DNA from: Verrucomicrobiota bacterium
GTDB taxonomy: Bacteria; Verrucomicrobiota; Verrucomicrobiia; Opitutales; Intestinicryptomonadaceae
Length of the DNA: 64,000 nt
Assembly: GCA_023450935.1 (NCBI GenBank)
Contig: JAEXGH010000005.1
Coordinates: forward strand, 62,001 to 126,000
Direction of reading: 5' to 3'
The notes below the pieces were generated by a model. That model was not told the DNA's origin, searched no databases, and saw only the letters and a program-made list of their open reading frames with translations. Positions 50,927-60,125 of the stretch are shown here, piece after piece. A program made the translations under genes and the position numbers. How positions within the stretch are numbered: position 1 is the stretch's first letter; each line of letters starts with the position of its first letter.

Positions 50927-53900
50927 TTATCTGAAATACTTCACGCCCGAAGTGAATATCGGCTGGATTTTATTGCCCGAAATGTTCTTGCCGACGTTAG
51001 CGCCGAAACGTTCACTGTGCCCCATTTTGCCGAGCACGAGGCCGTCGGGGCTTGTAATGCCCTCTATTGCGTGCATTGAACCGTTGGGGTTGAACGGGAT
51101 TTCCGCGGAGGGTCTGCCGAGAGAATCGACATACTGCGTGGCAATCTGCCCGTTTCTTTCAAGCTCCCTTATGACGCTTTCGGGCGCGATAAACTTGCCC
51201 TCGCCATGCGATACGGGGATTGAATGGACATCTCCCAATTCGCAGTCGGCAAACCACGGAGAAAGCTTGCTTGCAACCTTTGTGTTCACGTAGCAGCTGA
51301 CGTGGCGGGCAATGTTGTTATATGTGAGCGTCGGGCTGTCCGGCTTGAGTTCGCGGACTTCGCCGAAGGGCACAAGCCCCAGTTTTATGAGGGCTTGGAA
51401 GCCGTTGCAAATACCCAGAATCAAACCCTTGCGGTCTTTAAGAAGCGACATCACAGCGTCGGTAAGCGCGGCGTTTCTAAACACCGCCGCTATGAATTTG
51501 CCCGAACCCGCCGGTTCGTCGCCCGCACTGAAACCGCCCGGAATCATCAGAATCTGCGCGGCGTCGATACGCTTTTTCATTTCGGCAATCGACTCTGCAA
51601 CGTCTTTGTCGGACAGGTTTCTGAAGACGAAAGTGTCGGTCTGCGCTCCCGCCGCCTCGAACGCGCGGGCTGAATCGTATTCGCAATTGGAACCGGGGAA
51701 AACGGGAATGAACACGCGCGGACGCGCAACCTTGTTCTTTGCAACCGCCACGTTTTTATTTTCGAAATGCGCCTCCAAAAGCGCGCCGTCTTGCGAACGC
51801 TCCGCCTTTGTCTGGTAGACGCCCTCAAGCGGTGCGTTCCACGCGCCGGAAAGTTCTCCGATTTCAAGCGACAACCCGCCGATTTTTACCTCCGCGGCCG
51901 CCGTTGTTTTGCCGATTACGCGCGCGCCCAAACGCTCCGCCACTTCGGGCGAAGCTACCTCCGCAACTATTGCTCCGTAGTTGAGCGCGAAAACGTCGCC
52001 CTTGAAATCGGGCGCGAATTCGAAGCCAATTGAGTTGCCGAACGACATCTTAGCAACCGCCTCAGCCAAGCCGCCGAAGCGCACCGAATGCGCCGCCGAA
52101 ACTTCGCCCGCCTTCACCGCATCGAAAAACTTTGCGTATTTTGCGCGCAGGTCGTCCCAGTCGGGCATGAGCGAGTTTTTGGAAATTTCCAAGAGCGCGA
52201 CAGTAGAGCCCGCCTTTTTGAACTCGGGCGAAATCACGAAACGCACATCGCACGGGCACATTGCAAAACTTACGAGCGTAGGCGGAACGTCGATGTCGTT
52301 GAAAGAACCCGACATTGAATCCTTGCCGCCGATTGCCGCGCAACCGAGGCGCATTTGGGCTTCGAACGCGCCAAGCAACGCCGCCAGCGGCTTGCCCCAG
52401 CGGGTCGGGTTTGTGCGCAGCTTTTCGAAATATTCCTGAAACGTAAAGCGGATTTTCGAAATGTCGCCGCCCGCCGCCGCTATTTTTGCGACCGATTCCA
52501 CCACCGAATAAATCGCGCCGAAATACGGACTCCAGCTTGAAACGTTCGGGTTGAAGCCGAAAGAGAACAGCGTGCCCGTGTTTGTTTCGCCCTTAAGCAG
52601 CGGAATTTTAGAGCACATTGCCTCGGGCTGCGTGGCGAGATTTTTTCCGCCGAACGGGTGCAAAACCGCGCTTGCGCCGATTGATGAATCGAAACGCTCG
52701 ATAAGCCCGCGCTGGCTTGCGCAGTTGAGTTGGCGGAGGTTGCTAAGCCACGCGTTTTTGTCGGCGTTCGCCGCGCCGTTTTGCGACTTCGACAGCGGAG
52801 ATTCGCCCGTAGGAACTTCTATTTCCGCCGACGCCAGAGCGACTGTTCCGTTGGTATCCAGGAACGCGCGCGAAATGTCCACAATGTTTTTGCCGCGCCA
52901 TTTCATCACAAGCCGCCCCGTGTCGGTTACGGTTGCAACATGCGTGCACTCCAAATTCTCCTCCGCCGCATAGCGCGCAAATTCTTCGGCGTCCTGCGGG
53001 GAAACTACAACCGCCATTCTCTCCTGAGATTCGGAAATGGCAAGTTCCGTGCCGTCGAGACCGTCGTATTTTTTCTTCACGGCGTCAAGGTTTATCTCCA
53101 AACTCGGAGCAAGTTCGCCTATCGCGACCGAAACGCCGCCCGCGCCGAAGTCGTTGCAACGCTTGATGAGCAGACTCGCCTTCGGGTTGCGGAACAGACG
53201 CTGCAATTTGCGCTCCATGGGCGCGTCGCCTTTTTGGACTTCGGCGGAATTTTCAAGCGCGTGCTCTGTGTGGTCTTTCGACGAACCCGTTGCGCCGCCT
53301 ATGCCGTCGCGCCCCGTGCGCCCGCCGCAAAGCAGAATGAAGTCGCCCTTTTCGGGAACGCCCCTGCGAACCGTGCAACGCGGTGCCGCCGCAACAACCG
53401 CGCCGATTTCCATGCGCTTTGCGACATAGCCTTCGTGGTAGATTTCGCAAACCTGCCCCGTAGCCAAGCCTATCTGGTTGCCGTAGCTGCTGTATCCGTT
53501 TGCCGCGCCCAAAACTATTTTGCGCTGTGGCAGCTTGCCCGCGAGTGTTTTGTCGAAAGGCGTGCGGGGGTCGCCCGCGCCGGTGACGCGCATTGCCTGG
53601 TAGACGTAGCTTCTTCCCGACAGGGGGTCGCGGATTGCGCCGCCCAGGCAGGTTGCCGCGCCGCCGAAGGGTTCGATTTCGGTCGGGTGGTTGTGCGTTT
53701 CGTTTTTGAACATCACAAGATATTCTTCGGGCTTGCCGTCAACATCGACGTTCACGACAATGCTTGCGGCGTTGATTTCCTCGCTCTGTTCGAGGTCTTC
53801 AAGCTTGCCCTGCGCCCTGAGCGCGCGCATTGCAATGAGCGCCACGTCCATTAAACACACGTTTTTGCCGCGCTTTTGAAGACCCAACTCGGCGCGCGTT

Positions 53901-54661
53901 TTGAGGTATTCGTCCCACGAACGCTTGACGGGATTGTTGAGTTCGCCGCCGTAGATTTTCACGTTTTCGAGCTTTGTAAGGAATGTGGTGTGGCGGCAGT
54001 GGTCGCTCCAATAAGTGTCGAGAAGCCTGATTTCCGTAATTGTGGGATTGCGTTTCTGCTCTTCGGCAAAATATTTTCTGCAAAATTCGAGGTCGTCAAC
54101 CGACATTGCAAGCGACATTTTTTTGTGCATTGCCGCAACGCCCGCCATATCCATGTCAACAAAGCCCTCCACAACAGCGACGTCGGCGGGGGTTTTCGCC
54201 GAGCGGACAAGCGTTTCGGGCTTCGCCATTGAGGCTTCGCGGCTGTCTACAGAATTTATCAAATACTTTTTTACGCGGTCGATGTCGTTTGCGGAAAGAC
54301 TGCCTTTTAGGACGAAAACGCGCGCGCACGCAACCTTCGGGCGGCAACGCGCGACAATCTGCACGCATTGCTCGGCGGAGTCGGCGCGCTGATCGAACTG
54401 TCCGGGTAGAAATTCTATGGCGAACGCCGTTTCGGCATCTGACATAGGGAATTGTTCTTCATACAGTTTTTCGACGGGAGCTTCGCAGAAAATGAGATTG
54501 CGAACGTTGTCGAAATCCGACTGTTCAAGCCCTTCAACGTCGTAACGCTGGAGCACGCGCAAGCCTTCGAGCGCGGGAATGTTTAGATTGCCTTTGATGT
54601 CGTTCAAAAGCGATGTTGACGAACTTCCGTTTTTTTCTTCTACAAACAGTCTTCGAATCAT
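50927..54661 (-). CDS. purL: Phosphoribosylformylglycinamidine synthase, single-chain PurL
   Basis: This large FGAM synthase catalyses the fourth step of purine synthesis. The 1244-residue chain carries both synthase and glutaminase: the synthase part has TIRLLDTYWSDHCRHTTF-like TEIRLLDTYWSDHCRHT, FKNETHNHPTEIEPFGGAATCLGG and GAGGVSVAIGELAPS, with a second set in the other half (IGGKDSMSGSF). The C-terminal class I amidotransferase has PVFPGSNCEYDSARAFEAAGA, PGGFSAGDEPAGSGK and the nucleophile Cys in ILGICNGFQALIKLG, with PVSHGEGKF. It thus needs no separate PurQ/PurS. The ATG at 54661 is chosen over a TTG at 54691. A 245-bp gap with a candidate promoter precedes it. Confidence 0.95.
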   Translation of the reverse strand: MIRRLFVEEKNGSSSTSLLNDIKGNLNIPALEGLRVLQRYDVEGLEQSDFDNVRNLIFCEAPVEKLYEEQFPMSDAETAFAIEFLPGQFDQRADSAEQCVQIVARCRPKVACARVFVLKGSLSANDIDRVKKYLINSVDSREASMAKPETLVRSAKTPADVAVVEGFVDMDMAGVAAMHKKMSLAMSVDDLEFCRKYFAEEQKRNPTITEIRLLDTYWSDHCRHTTFLTKLENVKIYGGELNNPVKRSWDEYLKTRAELGLQKRGKNVCLMDVALIAMRALRAQGKLEDLEQSEEINAASIVVNVDVDGKPEEYLVMFKNETHNHPTEIEPFGGAATCLGGAIRDPLSGRSYVYQAMRVTGAGDPRTPFDKTLAGKLPQRKIVLGAANGYSSYGNQIGLATGQVCEIYHEGYVAKRMEIGAVVAAAPRCTVRRGVPEKGDFILLCGGRTGRDGIGGATGSSKDHTEHALENSAEVQKGDAPMERKLQRLFRNPKASLLIKRCNDFGAGGVSVAIGELAPSLEINLDAVKKKYDGLDGTELAISESQERMAVVVSPQDAEEFARYAAEENLECTHVATVTDTGRLVMKWRGKNIVDISRAFLDTNGTVALASAEIEVPTGESPLSKSQNGAANADKNAWLSNLRQLNCASQRGLIERFDSSIGASAVLHPFGGKNLATQPEAMCSKIPLLKGETNTGTLFSFGFNPNVSSWSPYFGAIYSVVESVAKIAAAGGDISKIRFTFQEYFEKLRTNPTRWGKPLAALLGAFEAQMRLGCAAIGGKDSMSGSFNDIDVPPTLVSFAMCPCDVRFVISPEFKKAGSTVALLEISKNSLMPDWDDLRAKYAKFFDAVKAGEVSAAHSVRFGGLAEAVAKMSFGNSIGFEFAPDFKGDVFALNYGAIVAEVASPEVAERLGARVIGKTTAAAEVKIGGLSLEIGELSGAWNAPLEGVYQTKAERSQDGALLEAHFENKNVAVAKNKVARPRVFIPVFPGSNCEYDSARAFEAAGAQTDTFVFRNLSDKDVAESIAEMKKRIDAAQILMIPGGFSAGDEPAGSGKFIAAVFRNAALTDAVMSLLKDRKGLILGICNGFQALIKLGLVPFGEVRELKPDSPTLTYNNIARHVSCYVNTKVASKLSPWFADCELGDVHSIPVSHGEGKFIAPESVIRELERNGQIATQYVDSLGRPSAEIPFNPNGSMHAIEGITSPDGLVLGKMGHSERFGANVGKNISGNKIQPIFTSGVKYFR

Positions 54662-54787
54662 TCGCTTAGAATCGCAAATCAAGACACCCAACGCAACTTT
54701 TTTTTCATATTTTATTCGCCGAAAGCGCGTTTTTTACGACATAAAAAACGACGGCGCGCAGAGAAAACTTACCGCACCCGTTTGTGA

Positions 54788-54818
54788 TATATCCATATTT
54801 AAAAATATGGCTTGTCAA
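54788..54818 (-). promoter_or_regulatory. Candidate purL promoter with an internal palindrome
   Basis: On the minus strand TTGACA (54818-54813) is followed after 17-19 bases by a weak -10 (TGGATA or GATATA). The spacer holds a perfect 18-bp palindrome, CCATATTTTTAAATATGG on the minus strand (54793-54810), placed where a repressor would block RNA polymerase. No other copy was noticed in the window. Operator function is inference. Confidence 0.45.
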
Positions 54819-54859
54819 ATTGGGCTTTTGCAAAGCGCCATCACCTTAGCCCATACAAA

Positions 54860-54926
54860 ACTTCAACCAAAAAATAAAGCGGGAGTTGGCTTTGCCAACC
54901 GCGCCGCTTTAGGAATTATAAAAAAA
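54860..54926 (-). repeat. Interspersed hairpin repeat, family A, one copy
   Basis: On the minus strand this reads TTTATAATTCCTAAAGCGGC, then GGTTGGC-AAA-GCCAAC, then TCCCGCTTTA and GGTTGAAG: the same layout as the other copies with a changed but paired inner stem. It lies between the hom stop and the purL promoter. Confidence 0.72.
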
Positions 54927-54936
54927 TTTCACAAGC

Positions 54937-56235
54937 CTAATATTTGAATATACGAAGAACAAAAGGATTGTCATATATTAGCTTCGATGATTCAAGCGCA
55001 ATGCACGCGCGGCGAATAGCCGCCTCGTTCGTGGAGTGCGTTGTAAGAAGAAGCCACGCGCGCCCTTCGGTGTCGTGCTTTTTCTGCTGTAAAAGCTCTA
55101 TGGAAATGCCCTCCGCAGCGAGAATGGAGGCAACCGACGCCAATACGCCCGCCTCGTCGCGAACCTGCATGCGCAAGTAAAATTCGCCGACGATTTCCTC
55201 GGGAGTGGCGAAGTGAATGTTCGCCGAAGCGGGAACAATCAGGTGCGATGCCGACGCGCTCGCCAATGATTTCAGAGCGTCGGCAATGTCGGCAATCACG
55301 GCACTTGCAGTGGCGTCCTGCCCCGCTCCGCGCCCGATGTGGACGGTGCGCCCCACAACGTCGCCGCTGAGGGAAACGGCATTGTAGACCTCATTGACGT
55401 TTGCGACAACGTCGGCGAGGGGCAACAAAGCCGGATAGACGGAAACCGAGAGGGCGTCGCCGCGTTTGCGCGCCGCGCCGATGAGCTTTATGCGGAAATT
55501 GTTTTCGCGCGCCCAGTGCATGTCCTCAAGGCGGATTCCGCGGATTCCCGAAACAAGCATGTCCTTTTCGGGATTCGCCCAAACGCCGTGCGCCAAATAC
55601 GCCAAAATGGAGATTTTGTGCGCGGCGTCCCAGCCGTCGAGGTCGAGCGATTCATCCGCCTCCACGTAGCCGAGCTTGCGGGCGTCGGCAACGATTGATT
55701 CATACGGGGCGTTTTCGCGTTCCATACGCGTGAGAATGTAGTTGCACGTGCCGTTCAAAATGCCGTATATGAGCGAAAATCCGTTCGCCACAAGCCCCTC
55801 GCGCAGAACCTTGATTACGGGGATTCCCCCCGCAACGCTGGCTTCAAAGAAATACTTGCCGCCGTATTTTTGCGCTGTCTCGAAAATCTCCGCGCCGTGC
55901 TTGCAGATTACCGCCTTGTTTGCGCTGACGACAACCTTGCCGCGCCTGAGGGCTTCGAGAGTCAGAGCCAGAGCCCTGTCGGTGCCGCCCATAAGCTCGC
56001 AAACGATGTCGATGGAGTCGTCGCGGACAACGTCGAGCGGATCTTCGGTCATCTGTTCGCGGGAAATGTCGATATCGCGCTTTTTGTTGACGTCGCGCAC
56101 GCTCGCCTTCACGAGTTCGTAGCGCGCGCCCAAACGCGCCTGAGTGCGTTCGCGGTCTGTTTGCAGGTGCTTCCATACGCCCTGCCCGACCGTTCCCATT
56201 CCGATAAACCCGATTCTGTAAATTTTTTCCGACAT
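54937..56235 (-). CDS. hom: Homoserine dehydrogenase (Hom)
   Basis: Hom reduces aspartate semialdehyde to homoserine on the way to threonine and methionine. The 432-residue protein has the NAD(P) loop GFIGMGTVGQGVW, the substrate region INGTCNYIL-like GILNGTCNYILTRM, GYVEADESLDLDGWDAAHKI with the catalytic Asp/Lys, and a C-terminal ACT domain (LRMQVRDEAGVLASVASILA) for feedback control. The start MSEKIYRIG at 56235 gives a standard N-terminus. It is the last gene of the serA-plsY-hom operon, 1 bp after plsY. Identification is secure. Confidence 0.95.
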   Translation of the reverse strand: MSEKIYRIGFIGMGTVGQGVWKHLQTDRERTQARLGARYELVKASVRDVNKKRDIDISREQMTEDPLDVVRDDSIDIVCELMGGTDRALALTLEALRRGKVVVSANKAVICKHGAEIFETAQKYGGKYFFEASVAGGIPVIKVLREGLVANGFSLIYGILNGTCNYILTRMERENAPYESIVADARKLGYVEADESLDLDGWDAAHKISILAYLAHGVWANPEKDMLVSGIRGIRLEDMHWARENNFRIKLIGAARKRGDALSVSVYPALLPLADVVANVNEVYNAVSLSGDVVGRTVHIGRGAGQDATASAVIADIADALKSLASASASHLIVPASANIHFATPEEIVGEFYLRMQVRDEAGVLASVASILAAEGISIELLQQKKHDTEGRAWLLLTTHSTNEAAIRRACIALESSKLIYDNPFVLRIFKY

Positions 56236-56236
56236 A

Positions 56237-56842
56237 CTAAAACCTGTTCTCCGTCCCGCGCAACAGGCGCGAAATGTTGCTTCTGTGGCGGTAGACAATC
56301 ACCGCCGCAATGGCGGCGGCAATGTAGAGCTGCGCCCCCACTCCGAAATAGAAATACGACGAAATAGGCAGCGATACCGCCATTGCAATCGACGCCAGCG
56401 ACACATACCTGCTTGCGTAGAAAACCGCCACCCAAAGCGCGAGCCCCACGAGAATGGGCACAATCATCACGAACAACAACCCGCCTATTGTAACCGCCAC
56501 GCCTTTTCCGCCCCTGAACTTGATAAATACCGAAAAGCTGTGCCCGACGATAGCCGCAACAAGCCCGACGTAAACCAAATGTTCGGGAGATTCAAAACCG
56601 ACGCCCAAATACTTCGCCCAAAAGGGGAACGAGGCGGCGGCAAATCCCTTAGCCGCGTCGAGCAGGAAACACAGGTTGCCCGCGAATTTTCCGCAAACGC
56701 GCTTGACATTCGTAGCCCCCGGGTTTCCGCTGCCCGCCTTGAAAATGTCCACCCCCCTGCTTCGGGCGATAATTACGGCGAACGGGATAGCCCCGAAGAG
56801 GTATCCCGCCAATGCCGTTATAACGTAGCCGAGCAGATTCAT
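56237..56842 (-). CDS. plsY: Acyl-phosphate:glycerol-3-phosphate acyltransferase (PlsY)
   Basis: PlsY makes lysophosphatidic acid in membrane lipid synthesis. The 201-residue protein has five to seven hydrophobic spans and the three motifs of the family: SGNPGATNVKR, GHSFSVFIKFRGGKGVA, and HRSNISRLLRGTENRF at the C-terminus. It lies between serA and hom with 1-bp gaps on either side, so it is co-translated with two amino-acid genes; this has no obvious biochemical logic beyond shared growth control. Identification is secure. Confidence 0.95.
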   Translation of the reverse strand: MNLLGYVITALAGYLFGAIPFAVIIARSRGVDIFKAGSGNPGATNVKRVCGKFAGNLCFLLDAAKGFAAASFPFWAKYLGVGFESPEHLVYVGLVAAIVGHSFSVFIKFRGGKGVAVTIGGLLFVMIVPILVGLALWVAVFYASRYVSLASIAMAVSLPISSYFYFGVGAQLYIAAAIAAVIVYRHRSNISRLLRGTENRF

Positions 56843-56843
56843 A

Positions 56844-58430
56844 CTACGACAAATCCACCACTTTCACCGCGTCGATTTTCGCCAAACCGCCAAGTTCCTT
56901 GACGACTTCGGGCATGGGAACGGCGTCAAGCTCGTAAATGCTCAGCGCGTTGCCGCCGTCCATTCTGGCGAGGCTCATATTCGCGATATTGCAGCCGTGC
57001 TTGCCCAAAGCCGTTCCGATAATGCCGACCATTCCGGGAGTGTCGTTGTTCTTGAGCATCAACGCGCACTTGCCCGCAAGGTTCGCCGAAACCTTATACG
57101 CGCCGATTTGCACGAGCATCGGCTTTGCTACCTTGCCCATGACAGTTCCCGCGACGTTCTGAATGGCGCCGTTTTCGAATTCGACGTCTATTTCCACCAA
57201 TTCCGAATAGTCGGCCTCGGCGGTTGTATTGACGCTCACAACTTCAATGCCCAAGTGCTTCATTTTTGCGGGCGAATTGAGGTCGTTGGCGTTTTCGGTA
57301 ATCTTGGAAAGATAGCCCTTCTGGACTGCGATTGTAAGGAGCTTGTTGTCGATGTTTCCGAGCTTGCCGAAGTATTTCACGACAATCTTCTTCACCCTGT
57401 CCGCCGAAATCTGCTGGGCAAACGTGCCCAGTTTTTCGCAGAGCTGGATATACGGGGAAATCTGCTTCATCGACTCCGCATCAACGCTCGGCTTGTTTAC
57501 CGAATTGCGGATTGCGCCGCCTTTGAGCGCGTCGGAAATGACTTCCGCCACCTCTATGCCGCAGCTTTCCTGAGCTTCTTTTGTGGACGCGCCCAAGTGG
57601 GGAGTGAGCACCAAGTTCGGGAAATCGCGCAGGGGGCTGTCTTTGGCGAGGGGTTCGGATTCGTAAACGTCCAAGCCCGCCGCGGCTACTTTGCCGCTTT
57701 TGAGGGCTTCAACCAAAGCCGTTTCCTTGATGATTCCGCCGCGGGCGCAGTTGAACACGCGCACGCCCTTTTTCATTAGGTCGAAAGCCTTTTCGTCAAT
57801 CATATACTTTGTGGCTTCCGTGAGGGGCATATGGACTGTGATGTAGTCGGCAGTTTTGAAAGCCTCTTCAAGCGGAACAATCTGCACGCCCAAAGTTTTG
57901 GCGCGCGCTTCCGTAAGGAACGGGTCATATGCAAGAACTTTCATGCCGAACGCCATTGCGCGTTTTGCGACTTCCGCGCCGATTCTGCCCATACCGAGCA
58001 CCGCCAAAACCTTGTTTTTAAGCTCAGTGCCCTTGAAAGATTTTCTGTCCCACTTGCCTTCGTGAATGGAGGCGTTCGCCTGAGTAATCGGGCGCGTGCC
58101 CACCATAATGTGGGTGAACGTAAGTTCCGCAGTTGCAATGGTATTGCCCGTGGGAGTGTTCATGACAACAACGCCCTTTTCGGAAGCCGCGGGAATGTCG
58201 ATATTATCGACGCCCACGCCCGCGCGCCCCACAGCCTTCAGCTGCTTTGCACACGCGAGAACGTCGGCGGTAATTTTGGTTTCGCTTCTGACGATAACCG
58301 CGTCGGCGTCCTTGATGAGCTCTTTAACCTGCTCCGGAGTCGAGCCGTAAGCCTCGACAGTCTCAAAGCCTTCTTTTTTAAGTAATTCTACACCTTTCGG
58401 CGAGATTGGATCTGCTACTAATACTTTCAT
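56844..58430 (-). CDS. serA: D-3-phosphoglycerate dehydrogenase (SerA)
   Basis: SerA starts serine synthesis from 3-phosphoglycerate with NAD+. The 528-residue chain is the long form: the catalytic and NAD domains (RAGVGVDNIDI, VLGMGRIGAEVAKRAMAFGM, FNCARGGIIKE, LGASTKEAQESCGIEVAEV with the catalytic His nearby), then an ASB domain and a C-terminal ACT domain (GIIGTALGKHGCNIANMSLAR) that gives serine feedback. It leads the operon with plsY and hom. A candidate promoter lies upstream (58481-58508). Identification is secure. Confidence 0.96.
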   Translation of the reverse strand: MKVLVADPISPKGVELLKKEGFETVEAYGSTPEQVKELIKDADAVIVRSETKITADVLACAKQLKAVGRAGVGVDNIDIPAASEKGVVVMNTPTGNTIATAELTFTHIMVGTRPITQANASIHEGKWDRKSFKGTELKNKVLAVLGMGRIGAEVAKRAMAFGMKVLAYDPFLTEARAKTLGVQIVPLEEAFKTADYITVHMPLTEATKYMIDEKAFDLMKKGVRVFNCARGGIIKETALVEALKSGKVAAAGLDVYESEPLAKDSPLRDFPNLVLTPHLGASTKEAQESCGIEVAEVISDALKGGAIRNSVNKPSVDAESMKQISPYIQLCEKLGTFAQQISADRVKKIVVKYFGKLGNIDNKLLTIAVQKGYLSKITENANDLNSPAKMKHLGIEVVSVNTTAEADYSELVEIDVEFENGAIQNVAGTVMGKVAKPMLVQIGAYKVSANLAGKCALMLKNNDTPGMVGIIGTALGKHGCNIANMSLARMDGGNALSIYELDAVPMPEVVKELGGLAKIDAVKVVDLS

Positions 58431-58480
58431 ATTTCAACTAAAATCGTGGGACTATTTTCCAACCCGATTTTAAGCCTCCG

Positions 58481-58508
58481 ATCCTACCCCGCCCTCCGCA
58501 CCTGTCAA
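58481..58508 (-). promoter_or_regulatory. Promoter of the serA-plsY-hom operon
   Basis: On the minus strand TTGACA (58508-58503) and TAGGAT (58486-58481) are 16 bases apart. The transcript start would be near 58474. The leader contains a hairpin of AAAATCG with CGATTTT spanning about 58440-58472, ending just before the serA ATG region; it has no T tract. Confidence 0.6.
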
Positions 58509-58593
58509 GTTTTTTATATGCGCACAGTCGGCGGTTTTTGCCCGTCGGGCATCGACGGCAATAGGCAAAAGCAGATACGCAGTTGGGCCGGGG

Positions 58594-59820
58594 TTAAAAG
58601 CCGAATAGGTGCCCGATAACGTTCAGGAACGAATCGCTCGAGACCATTTTCTGCCCGAAAGTCTTTTCAGCCGCGCCGTTTTTTATCAACACAACCCCGT
58701 CTCCCGAAACGGAAATGTCGAACAACTCGGAGTTTTGCAACATAAAATTATAACATATATCGGTTCTGATTGCTTTGGTATCTACCGACAAATCGGCAAA
58801 GATGATGTTGTTTTTTTCGCCGATTCGGTAATTTTCATTGTTCGTTTTATCAATTATGCCGCCGTTTGCCGAAAGGAGGAGAGTTCCGCTTCCGGAAACG
58901 TAATAATAGCGCAAACGCCCCAAAAAAATCGCCTTTTTCAAGCACCATTTTGCCCTCACATTGAGCGTAGGGGAAATGCCGACTATCGACTTGGGGGCGA
59001 CCAAAGCCCCGCCGCAATTGTCCAATTTAAGCTCGGTAAAATACTCATACGGCGTCGAAGGCTGTATGTCGAGAAAAACGGTATCGTCCGACTTGTTTTC
59101 GTATTTGTCCATTTCCGTCAAACCCGAAAAAAAGCTCACTATCGGATTTCTTAAATTAAAGAGAACGGACTTGCTTTTTCTTAATTTTGAATTTTCCAAA
59201 TACCCGTGAACCCTGTCGCTCTTTACAACTATTGATTCGCCCTTCAACAGGGGAACAGATATGGTTTTTTGGGCATTTTTTACAATATTTATGCGATTCG
59301 GAGTTTTTCTTTCCGAAACCTGAAACACATTGTCCCCACTTTTAGACAAATACGGAGCACAAATAAATATAAAAAACTTCAACACCGATGGGAAAACGAC
59401 TATGACAAATACTATTGTAAGAGAATTCAACACGCAAATCGGATTAACAAACATACTGATATAAGTTTCCGCATAACCCTTGGGAGACAACATTTTTGTT
59501 TTGTCTTCAAGCGTTGTCTCCAGTTTTTTGATTTTCCCCTCTTGTTTTTTGACCGTTTTAAAGGCATTCTTTATTTCATCAATACTATATCCTAAAATTT
59601 TTTTGCACCCTGAATCTATCATATTGTAATAAAATGGTTTTTCTTCTTCCACTATATTTTTTTCTTCTGCCGTTTGTTCGTCGGATGGGGGGCAATCTGT
59701 AGTTGTTAATTCAGTGTTTGTATTTCTTAATTCTGCATTTATGGAACATACAGTTTCATATGCACACAAAAGAACATGCGTAATTATAAAAAACATCAAA
59801 AACGTTTTAATTTTCTTCAT
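58594..59820 (-). CDS. Unknown membrane protein, AT-rich
   Basis: This 408-residue protein has an N-terminal signal or anchor (KIKTFLMFFIITHVLLCAY) and a Cys-rich, acidic linker (TTTDCPPSDEQTAEEKNIVEEE). A short coiled coil (about 90-110) and a strong membrane span (about 130-155, LTIVFVIVVFPSVLKFFIFI) come next, then a beta-rich cytoplasmic or periplasmic domain with GGALVAPKSIVGISPTLNVR and YYYVSGSGTLLLSANGGI. This end recalls the AIM24/TIGR00266 fold weakly; I would not assign it. The coding DNA is plainly more AT-rich than its neighbours and uses more AAA/AAT/ATA codons, a sign of recent acquisition. No family is recognised with confidence. Confidence 0.75.
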   Translation of the reverse strand: MKKIKTFLMFFIITHVLLCAYETVCSINAELRNTNTELTTTDCPPSDEQTAEEKNIVEEEKPFYYNMIDSGCKKILGYSIDEIKNAFKTVKKQEGKIKKLETTLEDKTKMLSPKGYAETYISMFVNPICVLNSLTIVFVIVVFPSVLKFFIFICAPYLSKSGDNVFQVSERKTPNRINIVKNAQKTISVPLLKGESIVVKSDRVHGYLENSKLRKSKSVLFNLRNPIVSFFSGLTEMDKYENKSDDTVFLDIQPSTPYEYFTELKLDNCGGALVAPKSIVGISPTLNVRAKWCLKKAIFLGRLRYYYVSGSGTLLLSANGGIIDKTNNENYRIGEKNNIIFADLSVDTKAIRTDICYNFMLQNSELFDISVSGDGVVLIKNGAAEKTFGQKMVSSDSFLNVIGHLFGF

Positions 59821-60125
59821 CTTTCTCCTATCTTTGCAAAATAATTTTAATTCGGGAAACTAACTCGTTCCCCGAAAGATTTTCGCAAAGTAGGAAAATT
59901 ATCTTCCGCGAATATTGTAAAATTTGCGCACGCGGCGATTTTTATCTGTTTTATTTTTAGGGGGGATTGGATTCGTCGCGCACAATCAGAAAAAACGGCA
60001 AGGAGCGGACAATTAAGCTACCGACAGGTCTCCTTCGGGAGTAGGCGAAGGAAGAATTTGCAAAAAAATCCGCAGTGCAAAAGGCAAAGCGGAGGCAAAA
60101 ACAAAGGCGCATTGTCAGCCCAAAA
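59821..60125. other. Gene-free stretch between the unknown gene and the NYN gene
   Basis: The 305 bases hold the AT-rich promoter side of the unknown gene (59821-59960) and, nearer the NYN stop, a small hairpin CCTTCG/CGAAGG at 60032-60051 without a T tract. No family-A repeat, tRNA or clear terminator is seen. An open frame on the minus strand here does not look like protein coding. Confidence 0.6.

Noticed and set aside
54679..54708. A nine-codon frame reading MKKKLRWVS upstream of purL, considered as a leader peptide.
   Set aside because: Only one Trp codon, no terminator or antiterminator follows, and purine genes have no reason for amino-acid attenuation.
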